Origin: Agarophyton chilense
Lineage: Eukaryota > Rhodophyta > Florideophyceae > Gracilariales > Gracilariaceae
Direction: 5' to 3'
Assembly: GCA_030374765.1 (NCBI GenBank)
Contig: JARGXX010000068.1
Span: forward strand, 744,001 to 808,000
DNA length: 64,000 bases
The notes beneath the pieces were generated by a model. The model worked only from the letters and a program-made list of their open reading frames with translations, was not told the DNA's origin and did no database searches. Shown one piece after another: positions 42,470 through 53,160 of this stretch (positions within the stretch are counted from its first letter, which is position 1; each line of letters starts with the position of its first letter). The position numbers were made by a program, and so were the translations under genes.

Positions 42470-42718
42470 ATTCTTCAAGATTGAACAGACAATAGTCTGC
42501 GGGCGCACTGGCAGGGCTTCCTATACCCGCGTCCCTAAAGGTCGGACCCCTGGCCCCCAGAGCTCTTCTGGGTAGATAACGGTTTTCTGCAGTCTACCTC
42601 CTCCCACGTCACAAGGAGAAGGCGCGTTGCTCCTTACGAGGCTTCCAGAGGATGTTTAATGACCGAAGATATGCCTTCACCAAGTTGACCCTCTCTGGCT
42701 TCTTTCAAGAACTAGCGC
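42470..42718 (-). ncRNA. Conserved structured leader RNA, A5 copy
   Basis: Same block as in A1, A2 and A4; linkers and hairpins are intact. Confidence 0.55.
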
Positions 42719-43560
42719 GACCTCGAAACCGAAGCTACTTCAACACCAAGATACGCTTCTAACGAGCAATCAATGAAGATCGCACGCGGCCTGATCCTGG
42801 AAAGGAAGTCAGCCTTCGAAACGCCGCCTCCCCGCGTACTGCGGATCAAAAGCTCCTTATGGATGCTGTTCACAACAGTCCAAGTGCCCAACCACAAAGG
42901 TCGGGCTCACACACAAAGTCAAACAACCAGCCAAATGCAGTGCGCCACGGCACCCCGTCCACAAATGCACCCGCAAAGTTCAACCAGATCTTTCGACCGT
43001 CACTGTTATCCGCCCTAAAAGGACCAGTGGGGAACCTGCTTGACAGTACACCTGCTTCGGTTCAAGCCGCCAGGCTAACGTCCCCGAGTACAAGGAATCA
43101 CCCAAAGTACCTCGGATCAACCGCTCGTCGCACAGGCAAAGATGCAGACCAAACACACAAACACACAAACACACACGAAGGCTGAGCCAAGAACTACAGG
43201 CCCGGACTTCAACAAACACGGTCCTCAACCTCTCGGATCAAAACCCGCAAACAAGACGCGGGGATCCACAAATCAACGGAACAGAAGGAGACCAAAAGAA
43301 ATGGATAGCGGTCGACAAACACGGGCAACAACGAGCACCCAAAAAACACAATCACGATAATAACGTCGAACCACTACCACCACAACGCCCTCAGGGAGGA
43401 ACGCAACACCGAAAGAAAATACAAACACCAGCCCACGATACGGTCTCACACCCGACGCAACGGCTACGACGGTGGAGACGAAGAGAAAACAACAGTGTAA
43501 CGGGTGAATGGCGGTGCGGGACAGCGGCGAGAGAAGAACTAGACGGCAGAAGTCAGCGGG

Positions 43561-43575
43561 GCTGGGCCCATAACC
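43561..43575 (-). promoter_or_regulatory. Primer-binding site, A5
   Basis: GCTGGGCCCATAACC adjoining the LTR at 43576. Confidence 0.8.
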
Positions 43576-44262
43576 TGATGGATAGGGAAAGGCTGAAGGA
43601 AAGGTTGAGGGATGAAGGGAAAGTTCGCCAGCTGTGGCTCGGATTTACTTGGAGGCGCTCAATCTCTCACTTATAAACAGCTTAAAATCGTCAGCCAACT
43701 AGACGCCAACCCAGAGTAAACCCTAGACTACAAAGCAGGGACACTCAATACTACCAATCATATTCAAGCATGACATTAACCCTAGTCAATGTTCATTGCA
43801 GCGCACAACAAGGCAATATAACAGTGCACAGCCCATAATTACACTGACGTGTACACAAATTCAATATGCCAGCACACGCTTCTTGCAATCCGCCTCCATA
43901 CACGTTCACCTTCCAGCACAGTACACCAAGTCTTCTGTAATACACATGACACGCTCTTCTCCGAGTACATTCGTTACACCTTGTGAGACGTGTACATAGT
44001 ACACCAGCTGGACATCCTGAACAGCGTGCACAATAGTACAAGTAGACAACGTACACACGTGTACTCCAGACAATCCCAATAGTGCCATACCACTTGTACA
44101 CACCACATTGCATGTGCATATTTGCAGTAGCCAATCACAGCATGAGTCTTCGTTGTGGTCCGGCTGATACGCATATGCGCTTTTCCAGAGGCACCCTCCA
44201 AAACAGCCCATGCTCTCCAGCACATTTAGGTTTTAGTGACAGCATAGGAACTTGCACCAACA
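43576..44262 (-). repeat. Copia-A LTR (g), outer type
   Basis: 687 bp, TGATGG to CACCAACA, more diverged than the inner LTRs and sharing the TGATGG start with LTR (a) at 3554. It interrupts the Gypsy-D protease frame. Confidence 0.8.
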
Positions 44263-44585
44263 TGTGGTACAATCCCTTTAATGTCCATTGGTCTACGAGA
44301 TGCATCGGTATTCCTTGGGGTCTTTCTTGCCTGAACGAAATCTTGCCAACCCAGTGGTAGCAGCTTTGGATGGACCAAGTTGGGACCAGCGCCTGCGTCC
44401 AATAGAGCTGTGGTCACTCGAAAGTTGCTGGAACGATGTTCTACGGTTACTCGAACTTTATAGTTTTCTTTCCTGAGGATAGAGACGGGGTCGTTACTGT
44501 GTTCCAATTGTGGTTCATTCTGAGTGGTCCGTTGTGGGTGCTTTGTATTGGGAGGTGAGAAGCTCTTCGGCTCATGCCCGTCCAA
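44263..44585 (-). pseudogene. Gypsy-D protease, copy 1
   Basis: Retroviral-type aspartic protease segment: FRVTTALLDAGAGPNLVHPK, with D-A-G in place of D-S-G, then RRPMDIKG. It is closely related to the copy at 62637-63170. The frame is cut at 44262 by the Copia-A LTR, so RT and integrase are missing here. Confidence 0.75.
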
Positions 44586-44635
44586 ATGGTTGAGACAGGG
44601 TCTTAAAGAGGGAGGATTTGCCTCCAGTCGGCCCT

Positions 44636-45745
44636 TTAAAAGTTTTCCGATGGGGTTTCCGTTTCTCCCTTAGGATAGGGTTCTTCCACGGGGTCGTCCG
44701 TAGAATCTACACTGGCGTGGACCTGTGGGGCTTTGATTGGAGCGTCTGGAGGCGTGGCATAGCGTGAGCTTCCAGGGGTCCTTGTGGTTCGTTGCTGTGC
44801 CCTGTGATACATTCCTTCGGATCTCCGCACCCAGTAGTTCTCTTCCCTTAGGGCTAGGAGGTTTTCACGTGCGTCCTCAGGCAGATACCTCGTACAGTCA
44901 CAAGGTAGTGACAGGCAGAGGAAGCAGGCCCTTGGGGAGCGAACAAAAACGTCCTTGCGGCACGGAAAGGGAGAATACTTAGGTGTGGGTGGTTCGGTGG
45001 TCGCTGTAGTTCCCTGAGAGGTTTATGATAGGGGCCCGGACGGAGGAACACTAAAATGGACTGCGAGAAAGTCTCCCGAATCGGCGTACTAGAGTGAAAC
45101 ATCCATGTTCGACTTCGTGGAGCTAACCAAATGGGCTTGGTTGGGTTTACGCAATGGAGTTGCGTGTCCTCTGGATATATCAGCGCTGCGCCTGGAGGTC
45201 CAGTAGGTTGTGCCATAACCCTCGGCGTAGTTAACAAGCCTTCGGAAGGAGTATTGCGTGTTTTCCGTTTGGTAATTGCGCACATGTGTCCGAATGGCAG
45301 GGAGCAATCCCATGATGAAGTGGCGTTTAAGCCGTCCTTCGGAGAACACGTTTCCACATCTGTAAGACTTCTTCCATAGGTCGTCTTCGAAAGCCGATTC
45401 GGTCATGTTGGAGCTCTGCCTAGAGCAGATTACTTCCTGGTGGACATCCATTGTAACGTCATCCATGGCGTAAGTTTCCAAGAGGTAATGAACAACCCGA
45501 GGGTATGACCTGAGGAGCTCACGGCCTTGAGCATCCGCGAGGTCAGTTGTGCCAGATATCTTCGAAACCACTCTGTCACGCGCCTGTCCTGTAAGGAAGA
45601 ATTGGAAAAGGTACAGAGCGACGCCCTCGTGGACACCATTCTGATCCCATGCCGTACGGAACATACTCAGAAACCTAAGGACAGCAATGGGTTCGGAACC
45701 CGAGACCTTGTCCGTAATGTTTTCTTACCGAGCGAATGCGTAGTT
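44636..45745 (-). pseudogene. Gypsy-D Gag, central and C-terminal parts
   Basis: Frames 45664-45089, 45357-44854 and 44830-44636 form one decayed Gag. The capsid domain runs SGSEPIAVLRFLSMF, GVHEGVALYLFQFFLTGQA, YPRVVHYLLETYAMDD. The probable zinc knuckle RACFLCLS...CDCTRYLPE is followed by a proline-rich tail. Copy 2 lies at 63300-63890. The N-terminal part of this same Gag is probably at 49990-51224, across DIRS-2. Confidence 0.7.
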
Positions 45746-45790
45746 AGTTTTATTGCCGAGTGAACCAATCCAAGACGCCTCTACATGGTC

Positions 45791-45953
45791 GGTTTGAATC
45801 TTATCTCCACCTCCTTGCGGTGCCGGCCGGGCAGTATTAACTGGCTAACGGAGAAAGTCAAGGAGTGATCCTTGGTGGGTGTGAAATCAGATGCTATTAA
45901 GCAGATGTTTTCAGTAACGATTTCTGACGCTAGTAAGCGGAAGAATTCAAATT
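45791..45953 (+). repeat. DIRS-2 5' block, first copy
   Basis: About 163 bp (GAATCTTATCTCCACCTCC to AAGAATTCAAATT) that recurs at 46234-46397 with few changes, and whose core matches the 5' end of DIRS-1. Confidence 0.8.
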
Positions 45954-46233
45954 AGTGGGAAAGGTGGGACTGCAAGTGTGATGTGGGGAATACTCCACGA
46001 GCACGACCAGTTTTAGAGACTGCATTGATGACTAAGTTATGAGAGACTGCGAGTGTGATGAGGACGAAACTATATGCCTCGGGCACGACCGGAATTGATT
46101 AGGCGTCATGTAGAACCTACAATCTTAAATAATGTCACTTTTCTCACACTTCCGTAGCGGTGAGGCCCGAGAAGGTTTTTAAGCTGTAAGGGTGAGTTGC
46201 CGAGGGGGATTACTTGTTCAAGAAGATACGGGC
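45954..46233 (+). other. Spacer between DIRS-2 5' blocks
   Basis: 280 bases, no ORF. Contains two related ~55-bp segments (starting GGACTGCAAGTGTGATG near 45968 and AGACTGCGAGTGTGATG near 46046), so the spacer is itself a partial duplication. Confidence 0.6.
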
Positions 46234-46397
46234 CGGATTGAATCTTATCTCCACCTCCTTCGCGGTGCCGGCCGGGCAGTATTAACTGTCTAATGGAGAA
46301 AGTCAAGGAGTGATCCTTGGTGGGTTGGAAATCAGATGCTATTAAGCAGATGTTTTCACTCACGATTTCTGACGCTAGTAAGCGAAAGAATTCAAAT
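46234..46397 (+). repeat. DIRS-2 5' block, second copy
   Basis: Second copy of the 163-bp block, adjoining the region that leads into ORF1. Confidence 0.8.
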
Positions 46398-46638
46398 TTT
46401 GCAGTTCTGGTCAGGATTTTGGAATTTTCTGAATATTCTGGCTGGGCTGTGGAGAAGAATTTTTATCTTCTCTGTGTGGGTGAGTCCTGAGAGAGGTAAA
46501 AGAAGTCGTTGGTGCTGTTTGTGTGTGTTGTTGCGGATTGATTGGAGAACTCTCTCAGGACTGTTTTTCTCCTTCAATCTACATAGATACTACACGTGGA
46601 CAAATGGACACGACGGACAGCTGTAACAAGATCTGCGT

Positions 46639-46950
46639 TTGACAAATCTCCGAAGCAAGCGAGAGGCAGCAAGTCTTGCTAAAATATTAGACTGTATCAT
46701 TGGATCGTTTGGGACCATGAGAGCCCGGCGTGAATTGGTAGTTGAAGTCGCTCTACGGCGCTTGGCAGCCGTCATTATGGCGGAGAACTCAGGCAACTGG
46801 GATGCTGCTCGCAAGCTAGGGGAGGATGACAACGAGTTAGTCCCGGATAAATATCGACGAAGGCTGCGTAATTCTGCAAAATTACGTCGTGAACTCGCGG
46901 GACGCTCTCGAAAAAATAAGTCTGTCCCGGGTGACGGCAAGACGAATTAG
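46639..46950 (+). pseudogene. DIRS-2 ORF1 fragment (Gag-like)
   Basis: 103 codons with AASLAKILDCIIGSFGTMRA and ALRRLAAVIMAENSGNWDAA, homologous to DIRS-1 ORF1 (27654-27406), then a basic end (RRELAGRSRKNKS). The acidic and coiled N-terminal part of DIRS-1 ORF1 has no counterpart here, so it is truncated. Confidence 0.65.
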
Positions 46951-46998
46951 GGAGTTCATTTAATAAAACAACAACAACAACTCGGGGAATTTGTTGTA

Positions 46999-48686
46999 AT
47001 GGACATGCGGGACTTGCTTCCCCTACAGTGGGCGATCCCAGGTGGATCTGGGCATGTGCAAAAACAAGCTAGTATGAATGGTCGACTAAGGCAGCGTTAC
47101 GCAAAGTGGCGCATACTGGACACGGTTACTCGAAGACTTGTAGCAGGGCTGAATGGCCTAAATGCCGCGCATGTCTTCTCTCTAGAGCCTCAAGGTGAGG
47201 AGAGAAACGCGGTTCAACGGTTAGCGACCACCTTCTTGCGAGACATCGGGGAGGCAGCATGCCGCCGAAATTATTTCGTTGCGCGGCTGCCGTCGTTAAG
47301 GATGAAGGCATATTTTATTATGGTGAAAAGCACTCCTGGGAGCTTATCAACTCTGATCTGGTGTCATTGCCGGTCGAAGGATTGGCGGCGTCTGCGGACG
47401 TCTTGACATTACTGCCAGAAGAAATTCTTGTCGCTTATGAGTCGCGAGACTCACAAGTGAAACCGAAACGGGAAAGGGAGGCCCTCCGGAAGCCCTTCTG
47501 TGGGGTTGAATGAGGAGCATACAAAAGGCTTATTGAAAAGCTGGAGGGAGTGGGAATAATATCGTTACAAAGGGAACAAGCAGAAGTAACGAATGGAGTT
47601 TTTGCGGTCCCAAAGAAAGAAAAGGGCAGTCAACGCCTAATTATCGATGCGAGAAATGCTAATAACGCATTTTTCGCAGCCCCAGATACACAGTTGCCCA
47701 ACCCAGCAGACCTTGCTAGGCTTTATCTGCCTTCGGGCACTAAGCTCTATGTAGGGAAAACTGATATGGACAACCAGTATCACAGAATGAAGATGCCTGA
47801 GTGGTCACGGACGTTATTTGGTCTTCCCAGTATCAGCTCTGGAGAATCGCAGTTGTTCCCTGTTGTCTGTTCGATGCCGATAGGATGGTCTCATTCCGTC
47901 TACATAGCTCAGAACGTGCACAGGGTTTTGCTTGAGAGAGCCGGGTTGAGACAAGAGGATTGGATACCGGATGTGATCGAGGTCTCGGCTTTTCGTTATG
48001 GGGCGTACGTCGATGATTATTTTTCTTTGGGTACCGGTTGGGAGAAAAGCGTACAGAATCTGAGAGTGGTTGTCGAAGAGTCCAGGAAGAGTAATCTGCC
48101 CTCCAAACCACAAAAAATATCGTGGCCAGGAGAGAGTGAGTTTACGAAAGTCCTAGGCATTGAAGTACACCTCAATGGCCTGCTGATGCCCGACGCAGTA
48201 AAGTTGCGTAAACTAATACGGTTAACGGAAGCGGTCATAGGTAGGAGAAGATGGAATGTGAAAATGCTACAGCGACTGTTAGGCAAGTGGGCGTGGTTTT
48301 TGTTGCTCCAACGTCCCCGGTTCTCAGTTATATCCGCGGTATACAAGTTGAGCCGAGCAGAACAAGAGTCCGTGGTGGCCTCAAAAGCCGCCAAGCAAGA
48401 ATTATCTTTGCTCATTGCTCTCCCACCTTTAATACGCGTTGATTTAACTAGAGAATTTGCGAAGACGGTACTTTGCGTTGATGCCAGTTGCTGGAGAGGA
48501 GGCGTCGTTTACACGGCGACAGAAGACCCTCTCGGGCTGCTGACAGCGTCCGCGGATGATAAAGTACAATGGATTAACGCAAAATCATGGAAGCTGGCTA
48601 TTAGACACAAATGGCATAAAAAATCACCCATCCATATCCTCGAGGGGGAAGCGTGCATTTTAGGGCTTCGATGGGCACTTCGATAA
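46999..48686 (+). pseudogene. DIRS-2 RT and first part of RNase H
   Basis: MDMRDLLPLQWAIPG start, frameshift near 47280, TGA near 47511, then 378 open codons. RT: VTNGVFAVPKKEKGSQRLII, LYVGKTDMDNQYHRMKMP, MPIGWSHSVYIAQN and FRYGAYVDDYFSLG with the catalytic YVDD, then LLGKWAWFLLLQRP (thumb). RNase H: CVDASCWRGGVVYTA and HILEGEACILGLRW. It ends at TAA 48684-48686 but the frame continues. RT itself is intact from the TGA on. Confidence 0.85.
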
Positions 48687-48876
48687 CGGAAACATTTTGG
48701 CAAGCGTCTGATAATAATCTTCATTGACAACCAGGCTCTTATCGGAGCCTTGAAGAAAGGACGCAGCAGTGTGTGCAGTTTTAACCGGATTTGTCGTAGA
48801 GTAGCGGCTTTGCTGTTGGCTGGCAACATGAGACTGGAAGCATTTTACGTGCCGTCAGTAAATAATCCTGCTGATG
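48687..48876 (+). pseudogene. DIRS-2 RNase H, remainder
   Basis: In frame after the TAA: RLIIIFIDNQALIGALKKG (catalytic aspartate), CRRVAALLLAGNMRLEAFYV and VNNPADEPSR, the usual end of DIRS RNase H. Confidence 0.75.
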
Positions 48877-49618
48877 AACCCTCCAGGCCTGTTTCAGCTA
48901 GCCAACAAGAGGGTAAAGCCAAGCACTCTCCAAAATTACCGTAAATACTTGCAACGCTTTGTCGAATGGTTGAAAACACTAGATGATTCTGAAAGAAGGT
49001 ACTCTACGGCACAGGAAGTGGACAGGTTGTTCAAGAGGTATCGATGGATATCTCCGTCTGGGGGATCCTTTGGGACTACGAATTGACGATATGGTGATGC
49101 TGGATCTATCAAGGAAAAGGCCGCCCTATGGAAGCATGAACATTTCTATTTCAAAGCGCGGCCGAAACGAGACAGTAACAATACGCCCATATTTTATGGC
49201 AGTATTGTTTTCTCGATTGATAGAAAAGAAAAGTGTATGAAGAGAACATAAGCTTTTTAAAATGCCTCCAGCACGATTTAGGGAGCATCTTCGGCGTGCC
49301 GCTGCGCGACTTTCAATAACACAAAGTGTTACCCCTCACATGCTGCGTTTTGGCGGTGTCACAACCGATAAACTTTATGGTCGCCTCACCGACCATGAAA
49401 CAAAGAACAGAGGTCGTTGGGCGTCAGATAAGAATTCTAAACTCTACATACAGCCCCACAAGTTGTATGGGTTCATGAAAACTTTGACAGACGCCCAGCA
49501 ACTTCAGTTCGAGGCGGCTATTGCCAGAGCAGCAACGTTATTAAACGTTACGCCACCCGCCTGGGTTGGGGGTCGGGAGAACGTGCAAGCACTAGAGGGA
49601 GCTAGAAGCAGAAATTAA
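48877..49618 (+). pseudogene. DIRS-2 tyrosine recombinase, internally deleted
   Basis: N-terminal core-binding part LANKRVKPSTLQNYRKYLQR...EVDRLFKRY, then a jump to YLRLGDPLGLRIDDMV; about 100 residues present in DIRS-1 are missing, including the helix before LRLGD. The catalytic part has KRGRNETVTIRPYF, a stop near 49238, then TPHMLRFGGVTTDKLY (HxxR), NRGRWASDKNSKLYIQPHKL (tyrosine in LYIQ). It keeps the catalytic residues that DIRS-1 lost, but the deletion should inactivate it. Confidence 0.8.
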
Positions 49619-49990
49619 GGGAGGCTCCAGGACTTAGTGATTTCTCGGTGGGTCAATTTCAGTTTTGGACGGAAAATTGATCAGAATCAAAAAAGCTCTC
49701 TATAAAATCAATAATTTCTGAAAAACTCTGATTTTCGGACCTCATCGAGACTTCTTGGGTCCTGGGGTAGTATGGCGTGGAGATGGGTTTGACGGAGGAT
49801 GGGTCAAACCGGCTAAGGCTAGCTAGACTTAGGCGCTCGCATGGGCTTCGCGTGGAATTACAATTAATGAATGCTTTACAATAAATCCTTAGAAATGTTG
49901 TTGTTTCAAATAGTATTCCTTTTGTTTAAGCGCGAGCGGTGAGCGAGTGTAGTTCTATTAGCATACGAACGTAGAGCGCTGGCTAGATTG
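49619..49990 (+). other. DIRS-2 3' region, no ORF
   Basis: AT-rich in the middle. GCG/GAG-rich words near the end (49930-49980) resemble those near the 3' end of DIRS-1. No hairpin as strong as the DIRS-1 one is seen. Confidence 0.45.
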
Positions 49991-51224
49991 TTGCAAGTAG
50001 GAAATGGTGAGTTGCATCCGTGTGGCCTCTTTGGCGACTCTGCGAACCACCGAACCAGAATATTTCGCGGACCTGTCGGCCAGTCAGTAGTTCGGGTAAT
50101 CTAGAACCTTAAGGAAAAGTTTGTTTGGTGTTGGCAGTGGTCCGAGGTCTCGAACCGCAACCTCATTCACTTTCGAGTCAGTCGTCTCGGTCGAGGCCGA
50201 TTCGGAATCACTCGTGTCCGAATGGTCTCTTCTCTTGCTTCTTCTGTTTTTATTTCTCCTACGGTTTCTTCTTTTCTTCTTTTCAGCGAAGTAGGGACCT
50301 AAAGGATCAATCTCTCTATCAGATCCGATGGAGCCCTGAGGTCGCTGTACCTCGTATAATCCGTCGGGTGGGGCAAGCAGTCTCTCTTCTAGACGCGGAG
50401 CTTCTCTTCTGCTCCTCGTTTGTCCCTTTCTTGGATTCTCCTGATGGGCAACCTGTCTTTCACCTAGACGCGGAGCTTCTCTTCTGCTCCTAGATTGGCC
50501 CATCATGGGGTTTTCCTGATGGTATTCCCGGCGAGGGGCAGATAATTCCGCCGCTTCTGGGGGTTCGGTAGGGGGTTTCCTTATGGAGACAGGATGTTTA
50601 ATTTGTGGTGTGGTGGTCCTAGGGACCAAATTGCCTGCCTGTCCGGTGACAGCTTCTTGAACGGCATGTAGTAGGGAGTCTATGAATAAATCAGACTCCA
50701 ATACCTTAGGGATGATTCGCGCGATCAGAAAATCCGTACGGTCAGCGATCGACGTAGCGAGTCGCACGTCCATAATGGAATCCACGTGGGTTCAGCAGAG
50801 CTCACGGAGACGGGACCAGAGAAGGTCGGCAAGACCTGCGAGCAGGTTTTCTCGAATTCTTTCGGTTTGGGGGAGGTTCTCCTTTAGGGGTCCCTGGCCT
50901 AGAGCTGGCTTTTGTGAGGCGTTCTCGTAGACGCGCTGCAACCGTGGGTTTTCGGCGAATCTTTTCAGGGTTATCCAGGGGGGTCAGTACTTCTCGCGGC
51001 TGGCTCCTTGTGCTCCTGCACTCGCTAGCGGTATCAACCTGAGGGTCAGGTGACATCGCCGGCGTTGGAGTCGCACTTCGCCCTGCCGTAGGAGTCTTAT
51101 GGTTGGGTCGGTTGGGTGTGTTTCCTGCCTCCATAATGGCTGTTGCTTCTGTACTTCTGGTCCGTTGGGGAATTAAACCAAAGGTTAGAATCCGGATAAT
51201 TCTTCGTTCCAGTGGTCCGTTCAA
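49991..51224 (-). pseudogene. Gypsy-F Gag, N-terminal part
   Basis: Sense order from 51224: basic and proline-rich N-terminus (MEAGNTPNRPNHKTPTAG), frameshift near 50800, ADRTDFLIARIIPKVLESDL, arginine/serine stretch with a duplicated REAPRLGER/REAPRLEER unit, lysine/arginine-rich KKKRRNRRRNKNRRSKRRD (nuclear-signal-like). Then LFLKVLDYPNY-stop-LADRSAKYSGSVV, the usual chromovirus Gag entry. It stops at DIRS-2; the capsid part continues at 45745. It starts beside the primer-binding site and LTR at 51244-51754, so the element is one gypsy split by DIRS-2. Confidence 0.65.
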
Positions 51225-51243
51225 TTATTCCAAAGGATTCTAA

Positions 51244-51255
51244 GTCGGGAGACCA
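51244..51255 (-). promoter_or_regulatory. Gypsy-F primer-binding site
   Basis: On the minus strand TGGTCTCCCGAC lies 3 bases after the LTR end. TGG opens a 3'-end tRNA primer site (complement of ...GTCGGGAGACCA). I cannot name the tRNA. Confidence 0.55.
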
Positions 51256-51258
51256 AAA

Positions 51259-51754
51259 TGTAACGCAATGACGGGTTAAGTAAGCGTACGGGTCTCGACC
51301 GGTGGTAGCGTGGTAGAGCGGCTCCTAAGGTTCGAATCCTTGACGGTGGCACTCCCAGATTACTTGGTGCAATGGGCTGGCGTTTACTGCGTAGTCCTAC
51401 AGGTTGGAGCTACGGAAACGATGGCTTGGAGACCAAAGGGTGGAACTAATATACCAAAGGGGGTTACTTAGTATCCTAACGGTGCCTACCGTACTGTAAG
51501 GGAGAAGCGTCACTCGAGCCAAGTAAATAGTACTGGCGAGGCGCTGAGATCTCCCTGGCACTGTAGTGTTAATCTATTACACTAACTAAATTAAAATAAT
51601 AATCTACGTGAGTCCCCCTGAGGTCGACCCGGACACGTGTCACCTGCAAGATCCAGGGCCCGGCGGGTGAGGTCAACCCGTACACGTGTCACCTACAAGA
51701 TCATTCAGGGATCGGTGGCTTACCGGGCTCCACCGGTATTATCGCTTTGTCACA
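51259..51754 (-). repeat. Gypsy-F LTR, copy 2 (5' LTR)
   Basis: 496 bp, longer than the other copies because of an internal duplication near 51620-51690 (GAGGTCGACCCG and GAGGTCAACCCG segments). A and B box-like motifs are at about 51311-51321 and 51329-51339 on the plus strand. Confidence 0.8.
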
Positions 51755-53160
51755 GTCGGAGCGAGGTGTTAGGCATCTGCGGCAGGGCTTGGATGGGTTT
51801 GTGCCTTGTAGGATGGGGAGGATGTCTTTTGCTTCTGGGATGTCTGCAGCATAGTATGCTATGATTGGGTGGCACTGTCGGATGACCTGGTCTTCATCAC
51901 GGAAAGGCAAACCATTGAGGGCGACTACAGCGAGGGGTTCGAGGATGGTTTGTAGAGATTCTTGGATGAGTTCAAATCGGGTGGTGCGGCTGATGGCTGA
52001 AGAAAGAAGTTGGCCTTCGATGGAGTCCTCCTCGGATGAAGAGGAAGGGGCGTCGAATGAGGTGGGGAAGTAGCCAAGGAGGGTGTAGTTGCGGGAGATG
52101 CAATGGCTGCGGAAAAAGTTTCAAAAGTTGAAGAGGGTGATGTGAAGGGGGTAGGAGGGGATAGAGGAGCTTTTCAGGGAGGTGGAAGACTTGTCCGAGT
52201 AGAGCTGGATGAAGCCAATGAAAGATTCCATGCAAGTGATGAACGCGTTGTTCTAAATAACATCTGGGTCTTGAGAGCAGAGGATGGGGTGTTTGAGGTC
52301 TGGATAAACACATCTGCCGAGTTTTGAAGCCATGGGATGAGCGAGTGCAGGAGAAACATCTAAAGAACGCTGTCTGACGGGGTGGAAGAAGGTGTTAGCG
52401 CGAGTGGCGTGGCGAAGTCGCTGGAGACGGACATCGACGGGGTCTTTGAGGTAGAGAGTTGCAGTGATATTTGAGGGATTGTGACGAACGGTTGTGAATT
52501 TGGAGGCGATGGAGCCGACCGTGTCCTCGAATAGTTTGGAATGAAGTTGAATGTAGTGAGAGACGGAGGTTAACTGTTTTATTAGTGTTTAGGAGTAGTC
52601 AGGGTCCTTGAGGAGTGTAATAAGCTCGTCGACTTTGCGTCTTCCGAGCTTGATGGCGATGAATGAGATGTAGGAGACCATGGGATGGAGCTTCACCGGT
52701 GGGAAAGGCCTGGGAGAATGGGAGCGAAGAGAAGCGTTGAGAATGTGGGCGGCGTCTGCGAAGCGTATGGCCAGAACGAGCTGGCTCGAATAGTAGTCGT
52801 CCTCTTCTACCAGCGTAACGATATTGGAAAGGCGGTTGGAAATGCCGAAGGAGCCGGTGTCTGCGATCCGGACGCGTGGGCGCTTCCTGCGTGGTTAGAA
52901 TTGAGTGCCATCTTTCGGGGTGGTGGCCAGGAAGGGGTTGTGGGTGGTGCGGTAGCGACACCGGCGCTGGTGTTGGGCACGGGAGGTGTGACATTTTGTC
53001 TGGAAGGTGTACCTTGGGAAGAGACAAGTCTGCATGGTGTGGAGTGTGTCTGCGTGTGATCTCGAAAAGCAAATCGGGGAGGTGAAAAGGGTGTAGAACG
53101 AAGAAAGGGGGAGAATATATTCAGGCTGGAGGTGAGGAAGATGCACGATGAGGACGGTGG
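51755..53160 (-). pseudogene. Decayed transposase-like frame
   Basis: One minus-strand frame from 52894 to 51755 reads as protein with only a few stops (TAA at 52589-52591 and two more): IVTLVEEDDYYSSQLVLAIR, LHPMVSYISFIAIKLGRR, ITATLYLKDPVDVRLQRL, then VIRQCHPIIAYYAADIPEAK and CRRCLTPRSDC. The last part recalls the zinc-ribbon region of tnp2/Plavaka-type DNA transposases (R-C-x-P-I/L...Y-x-A-D-x-P-E, then C-x-x-C). I am not sure of the family. Another frame at 53454-52807 supplies a proline-rich N-terminus and joins through a frameshift or intron. It is cut at 51754 by Gypsy-F. Confidence 0.45.

Larger units (their letters stand above)
38143..44262 (-). mobile_element. Copia-A copy A5
   Basis: 3' LTR 38143-38832, purine tract CTCCCCCTCTGTC, pol and gag 38853-42368, leader, primer-binding site 43561-43575, 5' LTR 43576-44262. 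It carries one nonsense codon and an in-frame 510-bp deletion. The two LTRs are of different subtypes, so they may come from different insertions joined by recombination. The left flank is ACCAC and the right flank TGTGG, with no target duplication. Confidence 0.85.
45745..49990 (+). mobile_element. DIRS-2, tyrosine-recombinase retrotransposon
   Basis: Plus-strand relative of DIRS-1, about 4.25 kb, inserted in a gypsy gag. Order: duplicated 5' block, ORF1, RT, RNase H, recombinase, 3' region. Boundaries are inferred from where the gypsy Gag frame breaks (about 45745) and resumes (about 49990). Short similar words near both ends (GAGCGA, GTAGTT, TATT) may be terminal direct repeats. Confidence 0.75.
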
